Positions 1 through 6,936 of a DNA stretch of 16,874 nucleotides are shown piece by piece. The notes beneath the pieces are model-generated. The model was given only the letters and a program-made list of their open reading frames with translations, was not told where the DNA came from and searched no databases. Where the stretch lies: positions 1-16,874 of the forward strand of contig CAMLSI010000043.1 of assembly GCA_946482585.1 (NCBI GenBank), read 5' to 3'. The stretch comes from an uncultured Lysobacteraceae bacterium (GTDB lineage: Bacteria > Pseudomonadota > Gammaproteobacteria > Xanthomonadales > Rhodanobacteraceae). Each line of letters begins with the position of its first letter. Position 1 is the stretch's first letter. Both the position numbers and the translations under genes were made by a program.

Positions 1-11
1 CCTCGTTTTCC

Positions 12-126
12 GCCCGGCACCGGAAAGTGGATGTCCCGGTTCTGGCCGGTTCTCGGGTTCTCGCGGCGCCGAAAAGTGGATGTCCCGATTCCCTCGCGGC
101 GCCGAAAAGTCGATGTCCCGATTCCC
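12..126. repeat. Three copies of a ~33-bp repeat, two in perfect tandem
   Basis: Bases 61-93 and 94-126 are two adjacent 33-bp copies that differ at one base (aagtGgatgtc versus aagtCgatgtc). A third, more diverged copy lies at about 12-44 and shares AAAGTGGATGTCCCG. After the second tandem copy there is a partial echo, GATTCCCTC (to about 136). No transposase is visible, and the repeats stop before the VOC gene. They could be transposase-binding repeats at the end of an insertion sequence lying outside the window, or a short extragenic tandem repeat; the sequence alone does not decide. Confidence 0.8.
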
Positions 127-252
127 TCGATTCCCTCATGGCGTGGTCTGATGTCTCGACGGTCGACTGTTGCTATCGCTGGTTTCGAAGCCGTGGAGCA
201 TGCGGCCTGCTGGCCGGTCCGACAGCAAAGCCGTGTCGGCACGCACCAATCT

Positions 253-678
253 TCAGGCTCCGTCGCCGCGAAGCCGGAGGTGCGACTTGGAGGGTTGCAG
301 AAGGTCCCACTGATTGCCGTAGAGATCGAGAAACACGGCGACTGTGCCGTACGGCTCCTGCTTGGGTTCCCGCGCGAACACGACGCCTTTCGATCGGTAG
401 GATTGATAGTCGCGCCAGAAGTCGTCGGTGTAGAGGAACAGGAATACCCGTCCGCCCGTCTGGCTGCCGATGCGGCTTTCCTGATCCGGGTTCGAGGCGC
501 GGGCGAGCAGGAGCTGGCTTTCCGCGGCGCCGGGCGGGGAGACGACGACCCATCGCTTGGATTGTTCGGGGACGAACGTGTCCTCGACGAGCCGGAAGCC
601 GAGCGTGTCGACGAAGAAATCGATGGCCTCGTCGTAGTCGCGTACGACGAGGGAGACGAGACCGAGCGATTGCTTCAT
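253..678 (-). CDS. VOC (glyoxalase/bleomycin-resistance fold) family protein
   Basis: A 141-residue single-domain protein of the vicinal oxygen chelate superfamily, whose members include glyoxalases, dioxygenases and antibiotic-binding proteins. The N-terminal strand and helix (SLVVRDYDEAIDFFVDTLGF, residues 9-28) and the VEDTF and KRWVVVSPPG stretches (31-50) match a common proteobacterial VOC subfamily. The C-terminal half has GGRVFLFLYTDDFWRDY (75-91) and the strand FLDLYGNQWDLLQP (116-129). The usual metal ligands are not obvious: there is no histidine in the first strand, and the usual C-terminal Glu is an Asp in WDLL, so metal catalysis is uncertain. The frame extends upstream, but the ATG at 678 is chosen because homology begins there and a weak GGAA lies about 8 bases upstream. 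It is transcribed away from the response regulator. The substrate cannot be predicted. Confidence 0.88.
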   Translation of the reverse strand: MKQSLGLVSLVVRDYDEAIDFFVDTLGFRLVEDTFVPEQSKRWVVVSPPGAAESQLLLARASNPDQESRIGSQTGGRVFLFLYTDDFWRDYQSYRSKGVVFAREPKQEPYGTVAVFLDLYGNQWDLLQPSKSHLRLRGDGA

Positions 679-1284
679 CGTTTGTTTCCGATGCGATGAC
701 GAGGTGGCGGGTGCCGCTTGCCGCGGCCGCGAGGCCGGTGCCGTAGGATACGGCGACTTCGCTTCGGTGCGCTCCTTGCCGGGACCTCCGCGCGGATCGT
801 CCGCGACGCAGACCGCCGATGTCATCGGCCGCCACGCTTCGTTCGAGCGCGGCGACATCCGGTGCAGCGGCGATCCGGTGTCTGTCGCGAGCAGCCGGGG
901 CTGCTTCCGCGTTACACCGTCGCGCATGATGCGCAGGAGCAGCGTCGCCTCGTCACCAGTCGCCGGCGCCCGCTCGAAGCGCATTCATGATCAGCCCGGC
1001 AGCATCGCCGCATCTGCGCGACAGGGGCCGCAGCCCGAGCCTGTCGTCGTGTGTGACGGTTTCCGACACATCGGCTACCGAAGCCGCGTACCCGGGTTGT
1101 CGCGCAGGATGCCTTCGCTTCCCGGCGTCGTGGCTGCCGCAGCACTTTCCGTTTCCTTCGCGAGCCAATGTTTCGGCGGCGACATCCGACTGGTTTGCGG
1201 AGCCGGCGCGTCGGCACGTCACCGCAGCTGGCTGCGGTGACGGCAGCGATCCTGGAGTAGCTCGCGACTCCGGCTCCGAATATC
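679..1284. other. Noncoding gap between divergent VOC and response-regulator genes
   Basis: About 600 bases with several open frames on both strands. All have the arginine/serine/cysteine-rich composition of chance frames in GC-rich DNA and none resembles a known family. No tRNA-like fold or clear terminator is seen. Promoters for the VOC gene (leftward) and the two-component operon (rightward) must lie here, but I could not pick convincing boxes. Confidence 0.6.
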
Positions 1285-1314
1285 ATGGGCCCGCCTCTAG
1301 ACCAGCCGACGCCG

Positions 1315-2040
1315 ATGGACACCACAATTCCACATGTCCTGTGCGTGGATGACGAAGTTGAAATTCTCGATCTTCTTTTCCACTACCTGAGCCGTCAGGG
1401 GCTGGGCGTGAGCGTGGCCGCCAATGGCGAGGAGATGCGCAGGATCCTCGCTTCGGAGCCCGTCGATCTCGTCCTGCTCGACCTCGGGTTGCCCGGCGAG
1501 GACGGGTTGAGCCTGACGCGGCATCTCCGCGAGCACTGGAACGGTTCGGTGATCATCGTCAGCGGCCGCGGCGATGCGGTGGATCGCGTCGTCGGTCTGG
1601 AGCTCGGTGCCGACGACTACGTCACGAAGCCGTTCGATCTCCGCGAACTGCTCGCGCGTATCCGCAGCGTGATGCGTCGCGCCCCCGCTCGTTCGGCAGC
1701 ACCGGTGTCGCGCGGTCGGCGCGTTGCCGTGTTCGCGGGTTATCGCCTGGACCTGGACGCTCGCACCTTGTGTGACCGGGACGGCTGCGACATCGAGCTC
1801 ACCACCGGGGAATTCGATCTTCTGCGCGTGTTCGTGGAACAACCCAATCGCGTGCTTTCGCGCGACGCGCTCATGAACAGCCTTCACGGGAGGGAAGCAG
1901 GCCCCTACGACCGCGCGATCGACATGCAGATAGGCCGCCTGCGGCGCAAGATCGAGGCGGATTCCGAACGCCCGGCGTTGATCAAGTCCGTGCGCGGCGC
2001 CGGCTATCTGTTCGTACCGACCGTGGAGGTTTCGCAGTGA
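1315..2040 (+). CDS. OmpR/PhoB-family response regulator
   Basis: A 241-residue DNA-binding response regulator. The receiver domain (residues 7-120) has the acidic pair D12/D13 in VLCVDDE, phosphoacceptor D56 in LVLLDLGLPGEDG, the switch serine S83 in IIVSGRG and lysine K105 in DYVTKPFDLRELLARI. A winged-helix effector domain (about 136-236) ends with the family signature IGRLRRKIE...IKSVRGAGYLF. It would bind promoter DNA when phosphorylated, most simply by the kinase encoded next. An in-frame ATG at 1285 would add ten residues. 1315 is preferred because receiver homology starts right after it, but neither start has a good ribosome binding site. The stop codon overlaps the kinase start. Target genes cannot be deduced. 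Confidence 0.95.
   Translation: MDTTIPHVLCVDDEVEILDLLFHYLSRQGLGVSVAANGEEMRRILASEPVDLVLLDLGLPGEDGLSLTRHLREHWNGSVIIVSGRGDAVDRVVGLELGADDYVTKPFDLRELLARIRSVMRRAPARSAAPVSRGRRVAVFAGYRLDLDARTLCDRDGCDIELTTGEFDLLRVFVEQPNRVLSRDALMNSLHGREAGPYDRAIDMQIGRLRRKIEADSERPALIKSVRGAGYLFVPTVEVSQ
2025..2040 (+). promoter_or_regulatory. Ribosome binding site and GTGA start/stop overlap
   Basis: GGAGG at 2025-2029 sits seven bases before a GTG start at 2037, inside the last codons of the response regulator. The GTG shares three bases with the regulator's TGA stop. This fixes the kinase start and implies translational coupling of the two proteins. Confidence 0.9.
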
Positions 2041-4028
2041 CGTTTGCTCTCAACCGTTCCGCGCTCTACGGCGCGCTGTTCGAGACAGCGCCGGATGCCA
2101 TGATCGTCGCCTCGCGGGAGGGACGCATCGTGCTTGCGAACCCGCAGGCGGCACGGCTGTTCGGCTATTCGGTCGACGAGCTCGTGGGCCAACCGGTGGA
2201 ATTGCTGATGCCCGAGCAGGTGCGCGAAGGTCATCGCACTCACCGGACCGGCTACATGGAACGGCCGCGGGTACGGCCCATGGGCGCGGGCCAGGAGCTC
2301 GTGGGCCGCCGGCGCGACGGCGGCCAGTTTCCGGTCGAGATCGCGTTGAGCCCCATCGAGAGCGGCGCCGAAACGCTGTTCGCCGCGTCGATACGCGACA
2401 TCTCCGAAACGCAGCGCCAGCGCCAGGCGCTCACGCGGGCGCGCTTCGATGCATTTGCAGCGCAGATCGGTCAGCTCGCACTCGAGATCGGCAATTTCGA
2501 TCGGCTCGCCGCGCGGATTTCTCAGCTCGTGCTCGAGGCGCTGCAGGCACGCGCCGTGGGCATCGTATTGTTCCAGCCGCCGCACGTGCGACTGCTCAGC
2601 AGCGTGACGCAAGGCGTCGACGAGGGCATCATCGAAGAGGTCTGTGCTGTGCTGCGCCTCACCCCGGAGCACTGTCCGCCCGAGCTCGACGCATGGTTGA
2701 GCGATGCCGCCTGCGCCGCGTCGCGGCAGGCCGCCGGTATCGTCGGCGGACGAATTCTTCCGATCCAGGAGCATCAGCGGGCGCTGGGTTCGCTGATCGT
2801 GCTCAGTGGCGCGGAACAACACGTCGATCGCGATACCGACCACTTTCTTGGCATGGTTGCAAACATGCTCGCGACGGCGGCGCTGCGTCATGCGGCCCAG
2901 GAACAGCTGGCTCACTCGCAACGGCTGGAGGCGGTGGGCCATCTCACCGGCGGCATAGCGCACGACTTCAACAATCTGCTCACCGTGATCTCCGGCAATC
3001 TCCAACTGCTGGAGGAGGTCTGCGGAGAAGACCCGGTGGCCTGCGACCCCATCGCGCGCGCGCTGCGCGCGGTAGGACGCGGCGCCGAACTCACGCGCAA
3101 GCTGCTCGCGTTCGCACGGCGGCAGCACTTGAGTCCGGACGCGGTCGTGCCGACCGGGCTGTTGCGGGAACTCGGTCGGATGCTGGAGCGCACGCTCGGA
3201 GAGACCGTCCGGGTGGAAATCGAATGCGCGGACGACTTGCCGGCGGTGTTCGCCGATCCGGCGCAACTCGAAGGCGCGCTACTGAACCTCGCGCTGAACG
3301 CGCGCGACGCGATGCCGCGCGGCGGACGCCTGTCGATCGTCGCCGCTGCGCACGACATCGCCGAAGATGCCGAGACTGCCGAGCTCCCGGCGGGCCGCTA
3401 TATCCGCTTCGCGGTCATCGACACGGGGCTGGGCATGCTGCCGGAAGTGCTCGCGCGCGCATTCGAACCGTTCTTCACGACCAAGGAAACGGGGAAAGGC
3501 AGCGGCCTCGGCCTCAGCATGGTCTACGGATTCGTCAAGCAGTCCGGTGGACACGTGCTCGTGCAGAGCCGCCTGGGCTACGGCACGCAGATCGATCTGA
3601 TCCTTCCGGTCGCGCCGTCGACGGCAGTGAGTCCGATACCCACCGTACCCGCGGCGGGAATGCGCGGAACGGAAACCGTGCTCGTCGTCGAGGACGAGCC
3701 GGAAGTCCGCGGCATTGCCATGGCGTTCCTGCGGTCGCTCGGGTATGCGGTACGCGAAGCGGCCGACGCTGAGCAGGCTCTGGAGCAGCTGAGGACCGAT
3801 CCCGCCATCTCCCTGCTGTTCAGCGACGTCGTGCTCGGCAGCGGTATGAACGGAATCCAGCTGGCCCACACGGCACGCGCACTTCGCCCTACGCTTCCGG
3901 TGCTGCTGACGTCGGGCTACGAGCTCGGCAGCATCGACACGCCGCATGAGTTCCCTCTGTTGCGCAAGCCCTATCGCAAGGAAGAACTCGCCAGCGCCTC
4001 ACGCGCAGCGCTGAACCGTCGCGACTGA
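2037..4028 (+). CDS. PAS-containing hybrid sensor histidine kinase with C-terminal receiver
   Basis: A 663-residue hybrid kinase with no transmembrane segment, so probably cytoplasmic. A PAS domain (about 8-125) is followed by a less conserved segment (about 135-285) that may be GAF-like. The dimerisation/phosphoacceptor domain has H309 in GGIAHDFNNLLTVISGN. The ATPase domain has an N box (N421 in LNARDAMP), a G1 box (D462-TGLGM), the F box FEPFFTTK (476-483) and the G2 box GKGSGLGLSMVYGF. A C-terminal receiver (about 546-660) has acidic residues E552/D553, phosphoacceptor D597 in LLFSDVVL and K644 in LRKPY. The start is the GTG at 2037. The expected path is H309 to its own D597 and/or to D56 of the co-transcribed regulator. 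The PAS resembles FixL-like domains, but heme binding is not established. The 3' end overlaps the convergent Crp/Fnr gene by 30 bases. Confidence 0.95.
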   Translation: MTFALNRSALYGALFETAPDAMIVASREGRIVLANPQAARLFGYSVDELVGQPVELLMPEQVREGHRTHRTGYMERPRVRPMGAGQELVGRRRDGGQFPVEIALSPIESGAETLFAASIRDISETQRQRQALTRARFDAFAAQIGQLALEIGNFDRLAARISQLVLEALQARAVGIVLFQPPHVRLLSSVTQGVDEGIIEEVCAVLRLTPEHCPPELDAWLSDAACAASRQAAGIVGGRILPIQEHQRALGSLIVLSGAEQHVDRDTDHFLGMVANMLATAALRHAAQEQLAHSQRLEAVGHLTGGIAHDFNNLLTVISGNLQLLEEVCGEDPVACDPIARALRAVGRGAELTRKLLAFARRQHLSPDAVVPTGLLRELGRMLERTLGETVRVEIECADDLPAVFADPAQLEGALLNLALNARDAMPRGGRLSIVAAAHDIAEDAETAELPAGRYIRFAVIDTGLGMLPEVLARAFEPFFTTKETGKGSGLGLSMVYGFVKQSGGHVLVQSRLGYGTQIDLILPVAPSTAVSPIPTVPAAGMRGTETVLVVEDEPEVRGIAMAFLRSLGYAVREAADAEQALEQLRTDPAISLLFSDVVLGSGMNGIQLAHTARALRPTLPVLLTSGYELGSIDTPHEFPLLRKPYRKEELASASRAALNRRD

Positions 4029-4733
4029 GCCGCCTCCGGCGGCGAACTGACCGAGACTCTCCGGACAAACAATACGGATCTCGCGCCGCTCCACGGAAAT
4101 CATGCCGCGTGCCGCCAGTTGCGACAGCGCACGCGTGACCGTTTCGTGCTTGAGCGCGAGAAAGCTCGCGATGTCGACGCGACTCATGCGCAAGACGAAA
4201 TGATTCGCGGAGAAACCGAGTGCGCGATGGCGCGCGGCGATGTCGACCAGGAACGCCGCGACGCGTTCCTCTGCGCTGAGCGTGCCGATGCTCAGCATCC
4301 AGTAATGGTCCCGGCGCAGTTCCTGCGCCAGGGCGTGCGTGAGCGCCGAATGCAGAGAAAGCATGGCCGCACAGGCATTCAGCATGGCCGGATACGGCAG
4401 CTCGACGATCTCGCAGTGGTCCAGTGCCACGACGTCGGCCGTATAGCAGCTGTTGCCGATCGACTCGACCCCCAGCAATTCGCCGCGCATCGGAAAACCG
4501 GTGACTTGCCCGCGACCGTCGGCCGTCGAAACGCTGCGCCGCAGGAAGCCGGCCTGGACGAAGTAGACCGAACGGAAGGGCTGGCCGGCGCGATACACGC
4601 ACTGTCCTGCGCGAAAACGGCGCCGGATGGCGGCAACGTGCGCCGATACGGCGTCGATATCCAGCGAGCCCTCCACCAGGCGCGGCCGTGCGCGAATGGC
4701 ATCGGCGTTATGTGACAAGGGCGCGATGCTCAT
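3999..4733 (-). CDS. Crp/Fnr-family transcriptional regulator lacking Fe-S cysteines
   Basis: A 244-residue regulator. The N-terminal cyclic-nucleotide-binding-type barrel (about 30-130) carries FRAGQCVYRAGQPFRSVYFV and GELLGVESIGNS, the form seen in Fnr-like proteins. A dimerisation helix (about 125-150) is followed by a helix-turn-helix (about 183-215) with SRVDIASFLALKHETVTRAL. E197, T200 and R201 correspond to the E-xx-S-R residues with which Fnr reads TTGAT half-sites. The first 44 residues contain no cysteine, and valine occupies the position of the fourth Fnr ligand, so an oxygen-sensing 4Fe-4S cluster of the Fnr type is not expected. The ATG at 4733 is chosen because GGAGAA lies seven bases upstream and homology starts there; the longer frame to 5084 reads back through the neighbour. 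It is divergent from the ribonucleotide-reductase-like gene, with an Fnr-type site between them. The sensed signal is unknown: it could be DNR-like (NO or heme) or signal-independent. Confidence 0.93.
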   Translation of the reverse strand: MSIAPLSHNADAIRARPRLVEGSLDIDAVSAHVAAIRRRFRAGQCVYRAGQPFRSVYFVQAGFLRRSVSTADGRGQVTGFPMRGELLGVESIGNSCYTADVVALDHCEIVELPYPAMLNACAAMLSLHSALTHALAQELRRDHYWMLSIGTLSAEERVAAFLVDIAARHRALGFSANHFVLRMSRVDIASFLALKHETVTRALSQLAARGMISVERREIRIVCPESLGQFAAGGGSVATVQRCA

Positions 4734-4841
4734 TGCAGTTCTCCTCGGTGGTCGCGGGTTCGGTGCGAAGCCTAGTCGCGGCAAGCCACGCGACGACGAC
4801 AGGAGAACAACGATCGGTAACAGAACGTAACTGCTGCCGAA

Positions 4842-4855
4842 TTGACCTGGCTCAA
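4842..4855. promoter_or_regulatory. Predicted Fnr-type operator (TTGA-N6-TCAA)
   Basis: TTGACCTGGCTCAA matches the Fnr/Anr/Dnr consensus TTGAT-N4-ATCAA in all eight TTGA/TCAA core positions. It lies between a divergent Crp/Fnr-type regulator gene (start 4733) and the ribonucleotide-reductase-like gene (start 4890). Its centre (4848.5) is 41.5 bases upstream of the A of the ATG at 4890. That is the class II activator distance if transcription starts at the ATG itself. Binding is inferred, not shown. Confidence 0.6.
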
Positions 4856-4889
4856 CTCGGCACCGTCGCCGCCGTCGCACAGTCGGATC

Positions 4890-5897
4890 ATGGAATTCGA
4901 GTTTTTCCCGACTTTCGCTCCTGTGACGCAGGCAGCCTTCCTCGATCCCGCCGCTGTAGAAGCCTGGGATGCGTGGTTTCGCTGGCGCGATGGCAACGAG
5001 CTGCGCGACACCACGATCGGTGCGACCTGGTCGCGAGTGACGCGCGCGCTCTGCGCGCTCGACGGCGAACGGACCGCGCGGCACGAGGCGGTCGTCGCCG
5101 AGGCAATCTGCAAATGGCGGCTTCTCATCGACGCGCGCATTCTCGCCGGAGCGGGAAAGCCCGATTTCGCGTGGCCCGCGGACGCGCCGACCGCGAGCAT
5201 CAATCTCGCCGGTTTCGTGTCACATCCGTTCGCGCCGAAAGCGGCGCCGCAGATCGAAGCGCTATCAGCGACGGTAGCGCTTGCCCTGCGGCTTCTCGAC
5301 GATATCCGCTCGGCCAGCAGCGGCGGAGGCGGCGCGCCGCGAATCGGCATCATCGGGCTCGCCGACGCACTGGCCCTGCTGGGTATCGACTACACGTCCG
5401 ACGCGGCCGTGGCCATGGCGACCCGTCTTGTCCGCAGCATTGCCCGTGCCGTCCTGATTGCCGCGAGCGAGCTCGCGCGCGAGCGCGGGAATCTCGCTGA
5501 TGCCGAATGGAACGTGTGCGCGCTCGAGAAAGCGCGTCGCCTCGATCTACCGTCGGGCCGTCTGCGTGAGATCCGCTCTCACGGACTGAGGTTCGGTCCG
5601 GTGTTGTCGATCGATCCCCAGCCGCGCCTTGCCCTCGTCGCAAACAACGTTGCCGACGGCGTGGCGCCGCTGCGCGGCGAAAAGCAGAGTTACTCGCTCA
5701 TAGGTCCGCATACCGAGCGTCGCATCATCGCCTCGGGATATGCCATTACGCTCTGGCACGCGCTTCACGGAACTGTGCCGGACGCCGCGTTTCCCTTCAG
5801 CACGGCAGCCCAGTGCGGCAATCTCGGCCACGAACGAATCTGCGATGCGGTAAGCCCGTGGCTCGATCATCCGCTGTCGCCGGCTTCGCCGACCTAG
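4890..5897 (+). CDS. Ribonucleotide reductase large-subunit-like protein lacking the catalytic barrel core
   Basis: A 335-residue homologue of class II (adenosylcobalamin, NrdJ-type) ribonucleotide reductase. Residues about 24-90 resemble the N-terminal region: AWFRWRDGNELRDTTIGATW, then LLIDARILAGAG in place of the usual FLPGGRILAGAG. The sequence then jumps to the late segment: TASINLAGFV (101-110; usually CNLGSINLA.FV), RIGIIGLADALALLGIDYTS (151-170), the helix ending ASELARERG, and YAITLWHALHG (284-294) near the end. Roughly 350 residues of barrel normally between these parts are absent, with the NPCGE-type active-site cysteine loop. The CNLGSIN cysteine is lost, and the phosphate-binding TSIAPTGTIS is replaced by LSIDPQPRLA (239-248). 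It should not reduce nucleotides by the known mechanism; a regulatory, scaffolding or decayed role is possible. A TTG at 4842 would also open the frame but falls in the Fnr-type site, so ATG 4890 is chosen; it has no good ribosome binding site. Confidence 0.8.
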   Translation: MEFEFFPTFAPVTQAAFLDPAAVEAWDAWFRWRDGNELRDTTIGATWSRVTRALCALDGERTARHEAVVAEAICKWRLLIDARILAGAGKPDFAWPADAPTASINLAGFVSHPFAPKAAPQIEALSATVALALRLLDDIRSASSGGGGAPRIGIIGLADALALLGIDYTSDAAVAMATRLVRSIARAVLIAASELARERGNLADAEWNVCALEKARRLDLPSGRLREIRSHGLRFGPVLSIDPQPRLALVANNVADGVAPLRGEKQSYSLIGPHTERRIIASGYAITLWHALHGTVPDAAFPFSTAAQCGNLGHERICDAVSPWLDHPLSPASPT

Positions 5898-6096
5898 ACG
5901 GCGAAGAGGGAGCGCAACGTTCTCATCCATGCGGGTCTTGGCCCGCAGCACCGATGCCGCCGGCATCGTGCGCCGCGCGATGACGGAATCTCCCGGTTCC
6001 GAGCGAATCGAGCCGCGGGGAACGGGCGGCGGGTTGCGTGGGGAACGCTTCGAGGCGCCGGCTACGGTGATGATGCGGGCTCGTGCGGTCGGTGCG

Positions 6097-6585
6097 TCAC
6101 GGCACACTCCGGGGAGTCATGACCCACATCCCCAGGATCACGAGATAGACGACGAGCAGCACCCACTTGGCCGAAGCCGCGCAACCCGACAGCACGAACA
6201 GACCCTCCGGCGACGTGCCCGGCGTTCCGCGGAGGAAGCGCTGATGCAGCACGTTCTCGAGTGCGTCGCAGAGGGCGACGAGCGGAAGCACCCAGGGCCA
6301 GATCAGGGTGACGAACGGACCGGGCAGCGCGGCGCGGTGCAGCAGCGCCGTGGCCAGCGACAGCCCGAAGCCGCCGTAGGCGACGAGGAACGCATAGTCC
6401 AGCGGGAAGTGACTTCGCACCTTGGCCAGCTGATCCGGCGACCACTGCCGGACGATGTCGCGGAAGCCGGATTCGCTGAAAGTGACCTGCGCCTTGTGGA
6501 TTCGTGGCTTCACGGTGCGCAGATGGACGGCGAGCGCCAGCATCAGCGCTATCGAGGCGAAGCCGAAGGTCCAAGCGGCGATCAT
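6097..6585 (-). CDS. Four-helix integral membrane protein, unknown function
   Basis: A 162-residue protein with four likely membrane helices, at about 4-22 (FGFASIALMLALAV), 63-83 (DYAFLVAYGGFGLSLATALL), 90-108 (FVTLIWPWVLPLVALCDALE) and 137-156 (ASAKWVLLVVYLVILGMWVM). A polar segment of about 40 residues follows the first helix (TFSESGFRDIVRQWSPDQLA) and may be periplasmic. The CDALENVLHQRFL stretch after helix 3 looks conserved in style, but I cannot name a family. The ATG at 6585 is preferred over the one at 6618 because AGGGAAAG sits a few bases upstream of it. It is convergent with the ribonucleotide-reductase-like gene, about 200 bases away. No functional link to neighbours is evident. 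Confidence 0.8.
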   Translation of the reverse strand: MIAAWTFGFASIALMLALAVHLRTVKPRIHKAQVTFSESGFRDIVRQWSPDQLAKVRSHFPLDYAFLVAYGGFGLSLATALLHRAALPGPFVTLIWPWVLPLVALCDALENVLHQRFLRGTPGTSPEGLFVLSGCAASAKWVLLVVYLVILGMWVMTPRSVP

Positions 6586-6936
6586 GCGTCTTTCCCTGCG
6601 CGGCAGCATCCGGAGCATAGATCGCGGCCAGGGAGATTGCCGGGCCGCGACGTGCAGTTTAGACCACGGCGCCTTGCTGCCCCAGCGAGGCGCGATCTCG
6701 ACGATCGGTTTTTTTCCAAGATGTACAAGTCAAGCGGTGCTGGGTCGTGGCGGCAGAACGGATCACGTTTCACGTCGTCGACGGCAACGGGTTCACCGGC
6801 GAGGATGATCTGAAGTACGGATTCACGCGTGGCCGCTCGGGCCGACCACGTGCCGGCGCGCGCCTGATGGTTGCATTCGGGCCGCGATAGACTTGCCTCC
6901 CGGCAATGCCCGTATGACTCCAGCGTCGAGGTCGTC
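6586..6936 (+). other. Intergenic region with T-tract and a possible short frame
   Basis: About 350 bases between the membrane protein and the methyltransferase. A small hairpin (CGATC at 6693-6697, GATCG at 6703-6707) is followed by seven T's (6709-6715), a weak rightward terminator shape with no obvious gene to terminate. From 6747 (GTG) to 6890 there is a 47-codon frame with good-looking codons (AAERITFHVVDGNGFTGEDD near the start) but no ribosome binding site. It could be a small protein or a relic, and I do not call it a gene. Confidence 0.4.

Noticed and set aside
1..126. CRISPR array
   Set aside because: The repeats are directly adjacent without unique spacers and only three copies exist, one diverged.
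679..984. N-terminal extension of the VOC protein
   Set aside because: The added ~100 residues look random; VOC homology begins exactly at the ATG at 678.
2004..3266. 420-residue minus-strand open frame opposite the hybrid kinase
   Set aside because: The plus strand has all histidine-kinase motifs here; the minus frame has no recognisable domain and the Arg/Gln/His-rich make-up of a shadow frame.
4734..5084. N-terminal extension of the Crp/Fnr regulator
   Set aside because: The added residues are Arg/Pro-rich, run antisense through the RNR-like gene and lack homology. The ATG at 4733 has a good GGAGAA site.
5952..5968. CGATGCC/GGCATCG hairpin after the RNR-like gene as a terminator
   Set aside because: The stem is only 7 bp with a three-base loop and no T-tract on either strand; it is too weak to call.
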